Below, in pieces: positions 1 to 16,188 of a DNA stretch of 64,000 nucleotides; the first letter of the stretch is position 1; each line of letters starts with the position of its first letter. This DNA comes from Neelides folsomi (taxonomy: Eukaryota; Arthropoda; Collembola; Neelipleona; Neelidae), in the NCBI GenBank assembly GCA_034687125.1, contig JAQGBZ010000015.1, positions 372,001 to 436,000 on the forward strand, written 5' to 3'. The position numbers were made by a program, and so were the translations under genes. The notes beneath the pieces are model-generated. The model ran no database searches, was not told the origin of the DNA, and saw only the letters and a list, made by a program, of their open reading frames with translations.

Positions 1-1588
<1,588 letters not shown>

Positions 1589-2004
1589 GGACGCTACTTG
1601 TGCCAAACGGGGCAGAGTGAAACATCCGAATGCAATAACACTAAATACAACAACAATAGTCATTCTTTTACTTTAACAAATAAAACCAAATAAAATCGAA
1701 ATTATTTTACAAGTAAAAACCGAATCTAATGCTCCTTGTAATTACTTAATGGCATTTATCTCCTCATGAAACTCATGATGCACTTTGGCTTGGATGGATG
1801 GAGAAATGAAGGGAGATGGGAGTTTAATTTGGCGTACTGCCTGGGTGTAATTCCCATTTGACGTCTTGCACATCTGGGCTCTGTGTTTGGTTGTACTCTC
1901 GGAAGTAACTCACAATTCTCCTCCTCTTTCCAATTAAAACCCGATTTAAAAATGGGCGAAAGGAGTTGATGGGGAAGTTTGCGGGTTTTTTGTGAGGCTT
2001 CGGG
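1589..2004 (+). other. PKG 3' UTR and PTEN upstream region
   Basis: This short intergenic stretch holds AATAAA signals near 1679 and 1690 for the upstream kinase gene and then the presumed PTEN leader. A minus-strand open frame here (1824-2054) overlaps the PTEN start and resembles no family, so I treat it as chance. Confidence 0.6.
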
Positions 2005-4191
<2,187 letters not shown>

Positions 4192-4198
4192 ATTTTTC

Positions 4199-4231
4199 AA
4201 TAAAAATCATGACTTCAAATTAGATTTTATT
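4199..4231. terminator. facing polyadenylation signals between PTEN and the repeat-protein gene
   Basis: AATAAA on the plus strand at 4199-4204 follows the PTEN stop. AATAAA on the minus strand (read as TTTATT at 4226-4231) follows the stop of the opposing gene. Each signal lies before the other gene's signal, so the mature 3' ends would overlap antisense by a few tens of bases. Overlap is inferred, not shown. Confidence 0.55.
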
Positions 4232-4266
4232 TAATAATTTACAAAATTAAAAAAGTGGATGTGAAA

Positions 4267-7200
4267 TCAAATAGAAAAGGGGGTTGTGGATTGAAGCATC
4301 TTTTTGGCTCTTTCCATCGCATCTCTCTCATAAGCCCTCCGTCTCGAATTGGCAAACAAATTTCGAACTTTCGGTGCAATCGTCGTCGTTGTTCTGTCCT
4401 TTTCCCTCCTTCTGTGCTTTCGTCCGGGTCTTCTGGTCGTTATTGGAATTGGAGTGGTTGTCGTGGACGTCGTTGTTGTGGTACTGGTAGTTGTTGACGT
4501 CGTCGTCGTTGAGTGTTTCGACCTTCTTCGGTCTCTTTGTCTTTGTTTATTTTTGGCCTCTTTGTTGGTGGAGGAATTTCGGATTTCATGTGGAGCAGAA
4601 AAGCTCCAAGGGCGAACGTGCGGATTTGGAGGGAGGAAAGTCGCAGAATGTGTTGTGGGAGATGGGAAAAAGGCGGGGACGGGAAAAGACGCCTCAGCTC
4701 GTTCCCCGCCCCTCCTTCTCCCGCCCCTATTCACATTATTGTTGTTTCGACGATTGTCATTCCTCCTATTATTGTTGTTGTTCCTTCCATTATTCCTTGC
4801 GTTGTTTCGCTGCTGTTGATAATTATTTCGATTATTATTGTTGTTATTATTGTTTGAACGTTTATTGTTTTTTCCAAACAAGTCAGACAATCCTTGTGCA
4901 AACTCTTTAGGACTGTTATTATTCGAAGACACGATCTGCTCCGTCGACTCTGAAGATGAAGAACTCGAGGACTCAACCGCTACTTGGAAATTCCGATTCT
5001 CAGCAGCAATTTCTTGTCTGGCGGGTAAGTAAGCATTAGCTGGAGGAGCCACAGTCGTCGTTTCCCGTTTGTTCTTGCACAAACTACATTGCGTATTGCC
5101 CAAAACTCCAAGTGGATCTTCAGGTAATTTCGATTTACTGTCTGGATATGGAAACTCGGCTGGGATTTGCTTCAACCCGGCAAACTGCTTCGGACGATTA
5201 TTTCCTCCATTATAAGCATTTGGATTATTATTATTGATGTTGTTGTTGTTCTGATTATTTAAATTGTTCTGATTATTCGGGAGGAGATCGCCAATTCCCT
5301 GAGGATAAAATACTTGATTTTGTGTAGGGGGTCCAGGAGGTCGGAGGTCGCCTGATAATTCACTGTTGTATTGTGCACTCAGCCTTAGTTGCTCACCATT
5401 TTCTCCGAAATTCCCATTATGTGCGGAATATCCACCAACGGGTTTTTCTCCCTCGACGTTGTTGTTGTTGTCATATCCTTTGTTTTCGTCCACGTATCCT
5501 TTGTTATTGTTTTCGTTTACATTCGGATTATTGTAGGCTGTGTTGGGCTGTTGGGCATTCGGATTATTATAAGCTGTGTTTGGCTGTTGGGCATTCGGAT
5601 TATTATAAGCTGTGTTTGGCTGTTGGGCATTCGGATTATTATAAGCTGTGTTTGGTTGTTGGGCATTCGGATTATTATAAGCTGTGTTTGGCTGTTGAGG
5701 ATTCGGGGAATTGTAAGCTGAATTGGGTTGTTGGGGAATCACAGGAGGAGCGTCGTAGGCATTAAATTGGCCCAAATCAGGCTGTTGGTATTTTTCTACA
5801 GGTCTTAAATTATTCCCGTTCCCGTAATCCCGCTGTGGCTGTTGTTCAACTCCATATTTATTTTGTGGTTGCTGTTGTGGAGCTGCATAGTTTGGACGCT
5901 GTTCGTTCAAACTATCAAAATCTCTCTGTGGTTGGCCGTAAGAGCTTTGGTCAAAGTTCGGCTGCTGCTGAGGCTCAAACTTTGGCTGACCGTATGCTGA
6001 AAATTCATTGAAATTATTCTGTGGCTGTTGGGGAGGATTATTGAAAGGTTCGCCATATTTGCCAAAATTTTCCACATTGGTCCTTGTGTCGAATTTCTCC
6101 ACTTGGTTTCCGTAATTGGGCTGAGGAATGGTTTGTTGTTGGAGCCCTTTGTTCGGATTTTCTCCGTAGAATTGTTGGGGAGGGGAATTGTACCCTTGTT
6201 GTGGTTGTTGTTGAGGGCTGTTGTAACCCCCGCTGTTACTTTGCTGTTGTTGAGGAGAATCGTAACCAGAGAACTTCTGATTTGAATAGCCGCCACTTAT
6301 TGCAGCTCCATAATTAGGGGCTCTTGTTGTTGGTTCAGCGAATTGGTTGGAATATCCACCGAGATTTTCTTTTCCCGAGTAGCCGCCGCTTTCTTTTCCT
6401 GAATATCCACCGGACTCTTTTCCGGAATATCCTCCTGATTCTTTACCCGAATATCCACCGGATTCTTTTCCAGGGTATCCGCCAATGTTATCTTTTTGGC
6501 CATAGCGAGCTGGAAGTTCTTGGGGAGCGTTGTAAGAATCGAGTGGCGGGGAAGCCACGTGACCGGGAGGGCCATAAGCAGGAGCCTCTGTCGTAGTCAA
6601 CATCAATGATTCCTTCTTCTTCCCATAAACATCTTCCTCCTTCGGCTATAAATTACAAAAAATCAATCATCAATCAAATTCAGAAGGAAGATCAAGACTT
6701 TAGAAAATAAAGATAATTTGGAGTATATAAAGAAATCGTCCCTCTATTGGAAAAATAATGAACAAGAATTTTAATATCCGCCATATTTGAAGTCAATCAA
6801 CGTCCCCGTTATGAAAACAGTCAATCAGGGATTTTCATTGTTTACCATGTTATTCTATTCTATGATCCAAACTACTATATGATTGCAATTCATATTTATA
6901 TGAATAAAATTTACCTTTATTGGATTTTCATTGAGGAATTCCGCCTTGTCAATGACAAGGACTTTTTGTATTGTTGGCTGAAGGAGCTGTGGATTCCTTC
7001 TAAAGAATTTCTCAGCAAATGGACATAGATGCGGATCGGAGCAAACGATAGCCGGCGGGGGCGGATGGGCCTTTGGTTCCTCCACATCATTGGAAACCAA
7101 AAATCCTCGCTTTTTGGGTTTCTCCACTTCGGCCGAGGCGGCCGTGGCATAGTGAAACTCATCGTCGTCGAATTCAAACACGTGTTCGAAGGCCGCAGAG

Positions 7201-7831
7201 TTGTGGAAGAAAGAAGACGCCGCTCCGACTGAAGGAAAACCCCAAACTCATTTCCACGACCATCAAAACAATCTCACACTCCAAACTCATTTGCATTTTT
7301 ACAACTCAATCAAAATGATGCAATTCTCACTCCAAGCAATTACAAGGGCAATCACACTCCAATTCCTCTTTTTTTATTAAACAATTAACCAACTTTCAAC
7401 TTTAATTAAATTGAGCAACTTTTATGAAATTTAACAATTCTGGCAATAAGTAATTCGATTAAATGTTCACTCGACTAAACTCAATTAAACTCAACTATAG
7501 AATTTTCCATTTAAAAATATATTGTAATGTCAAAACCAATCTACTAAAATATTTTCATATACAAAATATCTCAATTTTAATAATTAAAATTATTGTAGTT
7601 ACATAATCTAATTATAAGAATCTTACGAAAAGGAGTATGATGATTAATTGTGTAGTTTAAATGGAGAAATTGCGGTTGTGGCTTCGTTTCCTCCAATTCG
7701 TATATCTCTCCTGACTCTCCTTCAAAATAAGGGAAAATATTGATGTTGACCTTCGGCTGCCCCGAAACTCCCCGATTAAATAAACCCACCCCCAAAATGA
7801 GCGAGAGGAAAGAAAAGAGACGACGTTTCAT
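4267..7831 (-). CDS. secreted low-complexity protein with Gln/Asn/Tyr/Pro tandem repeats
   Basis: Three exons (7831-7627, 7228-6915, 6645-4267) splice in phase into 965 codons. The first ATG that gives a signal peptide was chosen (MKRRLFSFLSLILGVGLF, then VSG). An in-frame ATG lies nine codons upstream. After an acidic middle segment with two Cys (DPHLCPFAEKFF), most of the protein is low complexity. It has about five GKESGGYS octads, a Gln/Pro/Tyr/Asn-rich stretch, six 12-residue units of the type NTAYNNPNAQQP, poly-Asn, a CSLC pair, Ser and Asn runs, a Thr-run mucin-like stretch and a very basic end (RRPGRKHRRREK). Secretion is inferred from the signal peptide. The composition suits an extracellular or cuticular matrix protein, or a structural secretion. 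I recognise no domain and assign no function. Confidence 0.8.
5520..5733 (-). repeat. coding tandem repeat, 36-bp unit, six copies
   Basis: Six units encode NTAYNNPNAQQP or close variants. The inner copies are almost identical at the DNA level, which suggests recent expansion by slippage or unequal exchange. The first copy (NSAYNSPNPQQP) and the last are more diverged. Confidence 0.9.
6328..6483 (-). repeat. coding tandem repeat, 24-bp unit (GKESGGYS)
   Basis: Five to six copies of an eight-residue unit rich in Gly, Ser and Tyr, ending in a variant GKENLGGYS. The DNA copies differ at synonymous sites, so this array looks older than the 36-bp one in the same gene. Confidence 0.9.
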
Positions 7832-7929
7832 TTCGCAGCCTCTTTCTCGACTGTTCATTTATTGAAAGTAAAGGACAAAGATAGGAAAATATCACAAGAG
7901 TTTTCTCAGGCCCGTGGGAAAATTTCAAT

Positions 7930-10900
7930 TCATTCGTCTGTGGAGTCCTCGTCTTCGTCCTCCTCCTCCTCCTCTTCTTCTTCGTCTTCTTCTTCATCGT
8001 CTGTGTTGGAGTTGGAGTTGAGGTCGTCTTCCACAGCTTCGAAAATGAGGTCATCCAAGACATCTCCTTCTTCGTCTTCGTCGTCGTCTTCCGACCCTTC
8101 TTCCGAAACTTCGTCTTCTTCCCCCTCCTTTAATAAATTCAAATTTTGTAATATACTTCATAACATAACAAATTGTCATTTAATGACAATTGACGAATTC
8201 ATGAAAGAAAGAAATGTTCAATTTCCAGACCTCGTCGTTTTCTCGTGCTCGTCCAACTTCGTATAAACGGACGACCGAATCTGCCGCATGATCTCCATCG
8301 GCCGTTTCAACCAAAGCAATTGAGAGGTCGTTTGGAGCTGGGGCAAGAGCAGCGATTCCTCTTTTGACGTCGAAAGTGGCTACCGTGGAATAATCGAGAG
8401 CATCAAGAACAACAAAAGCCGTCTCGGGAGATTCCCCTTCTGGGCGGAAACCATAAAGCATCTCGCCACTGTGGTTGAAAACAACTGGAAAAATAAAGAC
8501 ACTTTATTTAGTTGAATGTTTAAGAAATTTTACAATAGGCAATATTATAATGATTATTTAATAGCTATTATATTTAAATCAACATTGAGAAATTCTTACT
8601 ATTGGCTCCATCAATTTGCTTGACAGTTGTAAGGAGTGTTCTCATACGAACATCCCATACTTCAGTATTGGCAATTATTTCAAGCCCTCTTGGGTGAAAA
8701 ACGCCACTGACATTTTCATTCAATTTGTCGAACTTATGAATTTCCTTCCCAGCTCTTACATCGAACAAACAACCGTCTGACAATATGAGAGAATCTGAAG
8801 GGTCAAAGGTGGCTCTATTTTTATGGTAATTGTTTGGTAATCGGGGTTCCAAGGAAAATAATTTCCTTCCTGTTTCAACATCGTAAACGTGGCAGTGATC
8901 CAATTGCGTCCCTACGATCTTGTCCTGAGTAAGTTTTGAAAATTCGACATATTCGTCCCGATCAAAATCAAAAAGTTTATCAAAAAGGGCGTCTGTTCTC
9001 CATAAAGCAGACAAAGGTCGTCTCCACAAGGAAGAAGTGAGGAGCAAATTGGCACCTCTATTTGGTTCAAGGTGGAAAATAGCGCTGTCGTGGCAAGCGT
9101 AAATTCCTTCTTCGCCTCCAGTGGAAAGGGAAAACAATTTGACGTCACCGTTGGAAGTTCCGGCAATGATCCATTGATCATCGGGAGAATATGCAACTGC
9201 CGTCAGTTGATCTTCACCCTCACACCGAATTACCCTTAAAATTAAAATAAGTTAATTACGATACTTTTAGAAAATTAATTTATAAATTAATTATTACTTT
9301 AAATTTTATTACCTGTAGGGCCGATATTTGGAATAGACGATTTTTCTAAAAAGGGGTTGCGGGTTGGCCAAACCTAATTGGTTTCTCCATAAAGTGGAAG
9401 GAAGGGAAGTTGATCGAGTTTGTAATGATGGGCATCTGTGAGGAACTCGGAGCTTCAATTCAGGACAAGCTAATTAAAAATGAAATGAACATTTAAATAA
9501 AGTTAAATTCAATATGAAGTATCCTACAATTTAGAAAAATTAGGTTCTTACTGGCCATTGGTGTTTTGCATAAAGCATGTTGGCCAAGAAGAAAGTCCTT
9601 CATGATTTTATCAAGAGAGACGGAAGAAGCGTAAGCCGGAGGAATCTCAAGTTTCGCATCTTGCATTAATTTTAATGCCACTTCATGAAGACCTGAAGTC
9701 TCCAAATGTTGGTGAATGAGTTGGAGCAATTCCACACGATCGTAGGAAATGGTCGTGCGAGATAACAAAGCACTTCGAGCCAATTCGTCACCTCCGCCAA
9801 CACTCACCAAACGGACAATTTCTGGAAAATCATAAAAATTATACTTATTATTTAGAAATTCAGTTTAATTTAACGACGTTTAATTTATTAGCTTATTTTA
9901 AAAATATACCAAGAGCTGCCTTTTGGAAAGCCAGATGTTCTTGTTTCTTTTCTTGTAAAACTGGTTCTCGCATAAGGGCTGTTAAAACCCCGCTACGTAG
10001 GAGGGGAAGACGTTCCAGAACTTGGCGCACGGCTTCGTAACGGGCTAATCCCGCAAGACACTCACAGGCCAAAGCTCTATTAAAATTAAATATTTATTTT
10101 ATTTTAAGCTAGCTAAGACTATTGATTTATTAGATTCGATAATATTAAATATAATTTAAACCATATCATTTAACCATTACCTGAGTCCGTCAGCATGTGT
10201 AAGTGGGGCTTTGACTTGTAGAAGTCGAGTGAGGACAAGAACTCCGTTGTTCATTCGTACACATTCCCACATCTTAACTAAAGCTTCTTCTCCCCTTCTT
10301 CTTCCTCTTCCTCTCCAACTACTTGCAGGAGTCGCAAATCCAGTAGCTCCTTTTTAAAATCAAAAATAATTATTTCATTTGGTATTTTGATTTTGCTAAT
10401 TAGGAAAATAATAAAAATAATACCTTGAACGCTTTCTTTTGGCGGTGGTGGAGAGACACAGTTTTTGAGCAGTTGCAACGCTGCTCTTTGAAGATCTGGA
10501 TCGGCTGAAACTTCTCCATCAGCAGCAGAGAGAATCAAAGCGAGGGCCGATGGAGCATTCGCGTCGGTCGTTTCCGTTAAAGCAAGAGCCGCTCGAGGCA
10601 TCCAAACACAAACGGCAAGAGCTTCCAATGCAGCTCTTAAAGTTTCAGGACGACCACCAAAGTTCAAATCGCATGCATATGCCATAACCTGGAATTAATC
10701 AGAAATTATGACTCCATTTAATTATAACTAACATTTTAATAAGAATTTGATTATTCTTTTACATTTAAAATTGTTGCAAGGCCGTTTAGTCGGAGAAGTT
10801 GTTCAACAGGATGCCATCTTCCAGCCGCCGTTCTGTTGTGTAATAAAACAGCATGATTCCCAGAAGCGTCCAAATGCAGAGGTTTGGAAGCATGGGGAAG

Positions 10901-13092
10901 AGGAGTATTCAACGCTGCGCATTTGATCTTCTCGCATAAAAGAGCAAGATGACTCTCGAAATAACGTTTCAAATTGTAAGCAACTTGACGGATCTAAAAA
11001 AGTAACAATTTTAATTAATAACTCCTTCTATGTTTTTGTCTACAATATTTAATAAGTTAAAGAAGATAATTTTAATAATGTTTAAATTCTCACTGCTTGT
11101 CTAGATAATGCGAGTTCTTCATCGTTAGCTTGAGCGTCGTCTTGAAGGGCCCTCTGCGTATTAACGACATTTAAAACCCGTCGAAGACCATCGGCAGCGT
11201 CAAAAGCCTCAAGTACAGGCCGAAAAGGAAAAGCAACGGAGAAAAACATTAAAGCTTGATTCCTACCGCTGTGGTGAGAACCTAAGAATACAAATGTAAT
11301 TTATTTAAGATTTGTACAAAAATATTTAATTGCATTAACAATTTAACTAATTTTAAAAAAAATTACATTCAAGTAGCCAAAGGACGTAATTGGCGAGATT
11401 GGCAATTGTTTGTTTTCCCATTCCACATACGAGTTCCATTGCATCCTCCGCATAGGCAATGTAATATAAACAAAGACTCGCCCCAGTTGCCGACACAGAC
11501 GGTCGAGGAACTAATAAAAGTTTCTGAAAGTACAATATTCATTTTTATAAAATATTCATTATTTATTATTAAACACATGCTATTTACTATACATTAATTT
11601 TATAATTTTAATTAATTATAATTATAGTGAGGTTTTCATATTAAATTCACCTGAAGCCCTTTAGCATTGACAAATTCAAGAGCGAATTTCTTGTGACAAA
11701 GGAGAGCAGCGAGGTATTTGAGGGCTTCAAAAACCACACGAGCGTCTCTGCATCTTTCGATGTAATTGACGACCAGACCTAATGAATCGTGCTCAAAGGC
11801 AAAACTCAACATCTGAAATATTTAATTATTTAAACTCTAAGTCATTCTATCTTTATCATATTGAATAAAATCACAAGGATAATAATTAATGAATTGCCTC
11901 TTGGTATTCAGCCAATGGAGCGAGGTAACGAAGGGCAAAAATTTGCCTTGCACGTGCATCAGCGGGGTAAACGGCCCAAGTGGCCACAATGTTCGACTCC
12001 AACTCTGCCCATGAGGACGAGCTTGAATCTTCTAACCATGCACCCGGACTCGTCCCTCCAACATTGGACAAATTTCTCCCGAGGAATTCGCGTTGCATTG
12101 TCCAAAGACGTTTTAAAACGATCGGAACAAGAGCTAAATTTTTCTCCCTATAAAAAGATTTTTTTAGTTTTAGTTTTTTAAAGGTTAGAATTTTTTAATT
12201 AATTTCAGATGAGAATTTTTTTAAATTTATTTCGGTTAAGTATTTGATTCAATATGGTCTTGTAATTTTAATTTTTTTAAAATTTAATACCTGAATTTTC
12301 CTGCAACATCTGGAACTTCCATTGCATTTCCGAGTAGTGCAAGAGCGTAGGAAGCGAGAGGTTCAATTTCCGTCTCGGCCCATTGAAAAAGTCTCGTGAC
12401 GGCGCTTTCGGTTTCAGCGTAAACCAAAGAATTCTCGAGCCCAGGTAAAAGATCGACTAAAAGGCGAGATGCACACACATTGAGACCAAAACCAGCATCT
12501 GAAAATAAACGTTATTTGTTTACATTTTACATCTATCGTGAGTCTAAACAAAGCCCTACGCAAAAATTGTGCTCACAAAATAATATTTTGTTAAATGACG
12601 TATTCTATAGGAACTTTTGTGAATTTATTATTATTTATTAATTTAACATATTATAAGGATGGTAAATCGGTAATTAATTCGCTAACCTTCTTTAAGATAA
12701 TCCACAAGTTTTATGACGAGTGATTCTTTTTTGAAGATGGCCTTGAGTGAGGAACCCAATGTGCACGTGGGATGAGTCCTTAGGGGATGACGATCGTCGA
12801 AAGGGTCGGGGTCCAACTTGAGATATTCCTCGGTCTCGGCTTCAACCACTTCGGCCAGCCTTTAATAATTAATTGGAATTAATATTAAATAAAAATATAT
12901 GGGAAATACGGAAATAACAAAAGAGAGGGAAATGAAATGGTCGTTTTACCTTTGAAGGAAAGGAGTTGGGGAAAAGTCGTCGTCGTCCACTTTTTCCTCC
13001 CATAACTTGAGAATGGCGGGGACGTCGTTTAGGCGCGAGACGCAACCCGCTGGCTCCCCCGCCCCCAACGCATTTTCCACATCAACTTCCAT
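7930..13092 (-). CDS. DCAF1: DCAF1 (VprBP / mahjong), CUL4-DDB1 substrate receptor
   Basis: Substrate-recognition subunit of the CRL4 ubiquitin ligase. Many exons encode roughly 1,200 residues (human about 1,500). The N-terminus MEVDVENALG leads into an armadillo-like region with TEEYLKLDPDPFDDRHPLR and RLLVDLLPGLE, both typical of DCAF1. Middle exons have GASLCLYYIAYAEDAMELVC and a LisH motif (ELLQLIHQHLETSGLHEVAL, about 9,700). The C-terminal WD40 part contains EVWDVR, the WDxR box that contacts DDB1, and ATFDVKRGIAAL. It ends in the long Asp/Glu tail (last exon 8142-7930) that is a family hallmark. The start is the first ATG before the conserved N-terminal region and lies 393 bp from the FARSB start on the other strand. 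The kinase-like N-terminal region described for vertebrate DCAF1 is not obvious to me. Exon edges in the middle were not all verified. Confidence 0.92.
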
Positions 13093-13485
13093 TCGGCGGA
13101 ATTAAAAGAGTTTAAAATATTTCGACTTTGCCGCCCCTCTCCACGTGCGACCTTCACCAGGCCCAACTTATAACATTTTATCTAATTATGATTTTCCAAT
13201 TCTTAATTTCTTAATTGCTTTATAAAGCACTAAAATAATAATTAATTTAAATTAATAATAAATTTGCCTTTGTATGGTTGATTACTTCATAGCTCTAAAA
13301 CTCTAACAAGAAATTCATTAAGTAGTTTTTAGGTTCCGAACTGTACGATTTGCAAAGTTATTGTGATGTTGGGCTAACTTTAGCCTATATCCTGCATATA
13401 AGTAATTAAAGTCGGCGAGTTTGCGAGTTTCGGTCGAGTCGGCAAATAATCTGCCAGGTTTCGTCATTCGTCTTCATTCTTCAAA
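13093..13485. promoter_or_regulatory. shared divergent promoter region, DCAF1 / FARSB
   Basis: The start codons of two divergently transcribed housekeeping genes lie 393 bp apart, so both promoters must fit here. The base composition is more GC-rich at both ends and AT-rich in the middle. No clear TATA box is placed. Bidirectional activity is inferred from layout only. Confidence 0.55.
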
Positions 13486-16006
13486 ATGCCGACTGTGAAC
13501 GTGGCCAAGACTTTGCTCTTTGAAAAACTCGGTGAAACCCTCAGTAAGTCAATAACGATTCATTTTTCATAAATATGGCATATTTAAAATATAGATGTAC
13601 TGATTGAATATAAATGATTGCAGGTGATGAAGCTTTTGACGTCCTGTGTTTCCAATTCGGAATTGAATTGGATGATGTCGTAAGTTGAACTTTTATTTCT
13701 TCAACAAGAAATCCATTTAATATAACTAAAGTTAATGTTATATAAATGAATTAATATTGATCACATTACAATATGTAGGTTGAAGAAGGAGGAGTGACGA
13801 TTTACAAAATTGACATTCCGGCAAACCGCTATGACCTTTTATGTGTGGAAGGGCTATGTCGGGCAATTCGGATTTTCCAAGAGAAGGAAAAACCTCCGAT
13901 TTTCAGATTATCGAAGGAGCCGGGTGATTTGGTGATGCATGTTGATGGGAGTGTGGCAGACGTACGACCTTTTGTTGTCACAGCTGTCCTTCGTAATTTG
14001 ACTATTGATGCTGCAACCTACGAGTCAATCATCGCTCTACAGGTATACAAAATACTATTCAGAATTCATTTACACCATTATTAAAGTATTTATCCCACAT
14101 CGATATCATCAGCACCTTGTAGACCTTTTGTAGCTTTTTCAATAGCTATCATTAGGGGGAAAAGAGTGCGTAAATTAAAAAAATTCTCTGACTATTTTAA
14201 TGACAATATTTTATTGTTTTTACAGTTAAAGAATTTTACAATTTTATCCTATACATTGATGAATCGATTTAAGAAATATTAAAACCACAATAATGTTGAT
14301 TTATTATTAGTGATTTAATTATGATTTTATGTGTTTTATAGGAGAAACTTCATGGGAGTTTATGTCGCAAACGGAGTTTGGTCGCCATCGGAGTCCACGA
14401 TTTGGATTCTTTAACTCCTCCATTTTCCTATCAAGCGCTTGAAGGATCAACTTTTAAATTCATCCCTCTTGGAGAAAAGGCAGAATTGAGTGGCGCTCAA
14501 ATCGTGGAGAAATATTCCAAACATGCCCAATTGAAACCTTACGCTGCACTTTTGAAAAACTCAACCAAACTTCCCTTAATTAAAGATTCAAAAGGAGTCG
14601 TTTTGTCTTTGCCTCCTCTGATCAATGGGGAACATTCGAAAATGACAACAAATACGAAGAACATTTATATTGAAGCGACAGCAACCGACCAATGGAAGGC
14701 TCGTGTAGTTTTAGATGTCCTCGTCGCTGCTTTCAGTTGTGGGGAAATCGAAACAACCCGGGTTGTTTATTCAAACGGAAATTCTGAAGTTTGGCCCAAA
14801 ATGGAAAGCCGCCGACTAGACGTTTGCTTGGGAGATGCAAATTCAACTCTGGGGTTAAAATTGAAAGAAACCGAATTGACAAAACTTCTTGCAAAAATGG
14901 GACTTGAAGCGGAAAAAACTTCAAATGGTAAAACTTTATCTGATTTTTGTGTAATACGCTCAATGCGAAATCCAATATTTTAACGTTTATTTTGATTTTG
15001 ATTTCGATCTCGATTTGATCTCTTAGAAGGTGTTTTGAATGTGGAAGTTCCCCCTTGGCGTCACGACATTTTGCATGCTGTGGACGTCTTTGAAGATGCG
15101 GCCATCGCTTTTGGCTACGACAATTTGCCTTCTGCTCCTCCACAAACTCCAACCGTCGCCCTTCAACAGCCGCTCAATAAAGTATCCGAGAAACTCAGAC
15201 ATGAAATTGCTATGGCTGGATTCACAGAAGCTCTCACCTTTGCTCTCGTAAATTAACAAATTTTTTTCAACTAAATTGTTTTTTTAGATTTTCGACTGAA
15301 TAGTTAATGGTTTTATATGTATTTATTTTCAGTGCAGCGCAGAGGACGAAGAAGCTAAACTTTTAAATGCAGAACCAGAACCAAAGTTGGTGAGAGTAAA
15401 AAACCCGAAAGCGGCTGAATTCACCGCTGCCCGGTGTTCGCTTTTGCCTGGGTTGTTGAAGACGGCAAATGGGAACAAATCCGTTGCTTTGCCTCTACGA
15501 CTCTTTGAAATCTCAGATGTAGTTTGGAAGGATAATGAAATGGATGCTTCTAACAGACGCCACTTTGGAGCTATCAATTACAACAAAAGAGCAGACATGC
15601 AGGTAAATTTCAATTCAAGATTATACATACATGATTCAATTGATGTCAATTTAGAATAATTAAATAAAATCCTCATTAAATTGTATTTAGGTTATCCACG
15701 GGTTGGTTGACCGATTCTTCCGTCTCCTCAACGTCCCTCAAGAGAAATACGCGCTTAAACACGCAACACGTAAGGAACATTCAATTTTAGACTTTTATTA
15801 CATTTGACAATAACTATCATGTAAATGATAATTTTTCTTTTACTTCCACAGATCTTCCATGGCTCCTTCCGGGGAGATCTGCTGCTGTTTATTACGATGG
15901 AAAAGAAGTTGGGTGGGTTGGAGAAGTTCACCCTGACGTTCTCACCAACTTTGATCTTTCTCTTCCTGTGGCCGCCCTTGAGATACACATCGAACCTTTT
16001 GTGTAA
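13486..16006 (+). CDS. FARSB: phenylalanyl-tRNA synthetase beta subunit (cytosolic)
   Basis: Beta subunit of the cytosolic alpha2-beta2 PheRS, which charges tRNA-Phe in the cytosol. The start MPTVNVAKTLLFEKLGETLS matches the eukaryotic family N-terminus. Then come YKIDIPANRYDLLCVEGLCR (the B1 region), the B3/B4 domain (KLPLIKDSKGVVLSLPPLIN), the B5 domain (EVPPWRHDILHAVDVFEDAA) and the core-like C-terminal domain with ARCSLLPGLLKTA and RLFEISDVVW. The last exon ends LPVAALEIHIEPFV then TAA, matching the usual ending of the family. Length is about 590 residues, as expected. Internal exons were checked for phase at several junctions (for example G|EGVLNVEV at about 15,028). AATAAA at about 16,032 is the likely polyadenylation signal. 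Confidence 0.95.
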
Positions 16007-16188
16007 AACTGTGCTTTAAAATACATCGGTTAATAAATGGAGTTTGTTCTTAACTTATTCAGAAAAGATTGGCAAATGGTGTTGAATGAAATGCATTTCC
16101 TTCGAATAAGAACCACCGTAGAAAAATGATTTATTTAAAGAGTATTGTAGCCAGCACCGAAAGTTAATTATCATTAAGTTTGTGATAT
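16007..16188. terminator. tail-to-tail 3' region, FARSB / SLC25A16-like
   Basis: Only 182 bp separate the two stop codons. A plus-strand AATAAA near 16,032 and a minus-strand AATAAA near 16,130 fit short 3' UTRs that do not need to overlap. Confidence 0.5.

Noticed and set aside
4349-5765. Many plus-strand hydrophobic open frames opposite the secreted-repeat gene
   Set aside because: They are antisense shadows of the Gln/Asn/Thr repeats and change with repeat number.
7862-8266. Poly-Ser plus-strand frame
   Set aside because: It is the antisense of the Glu/Asp tail of DCAF1.
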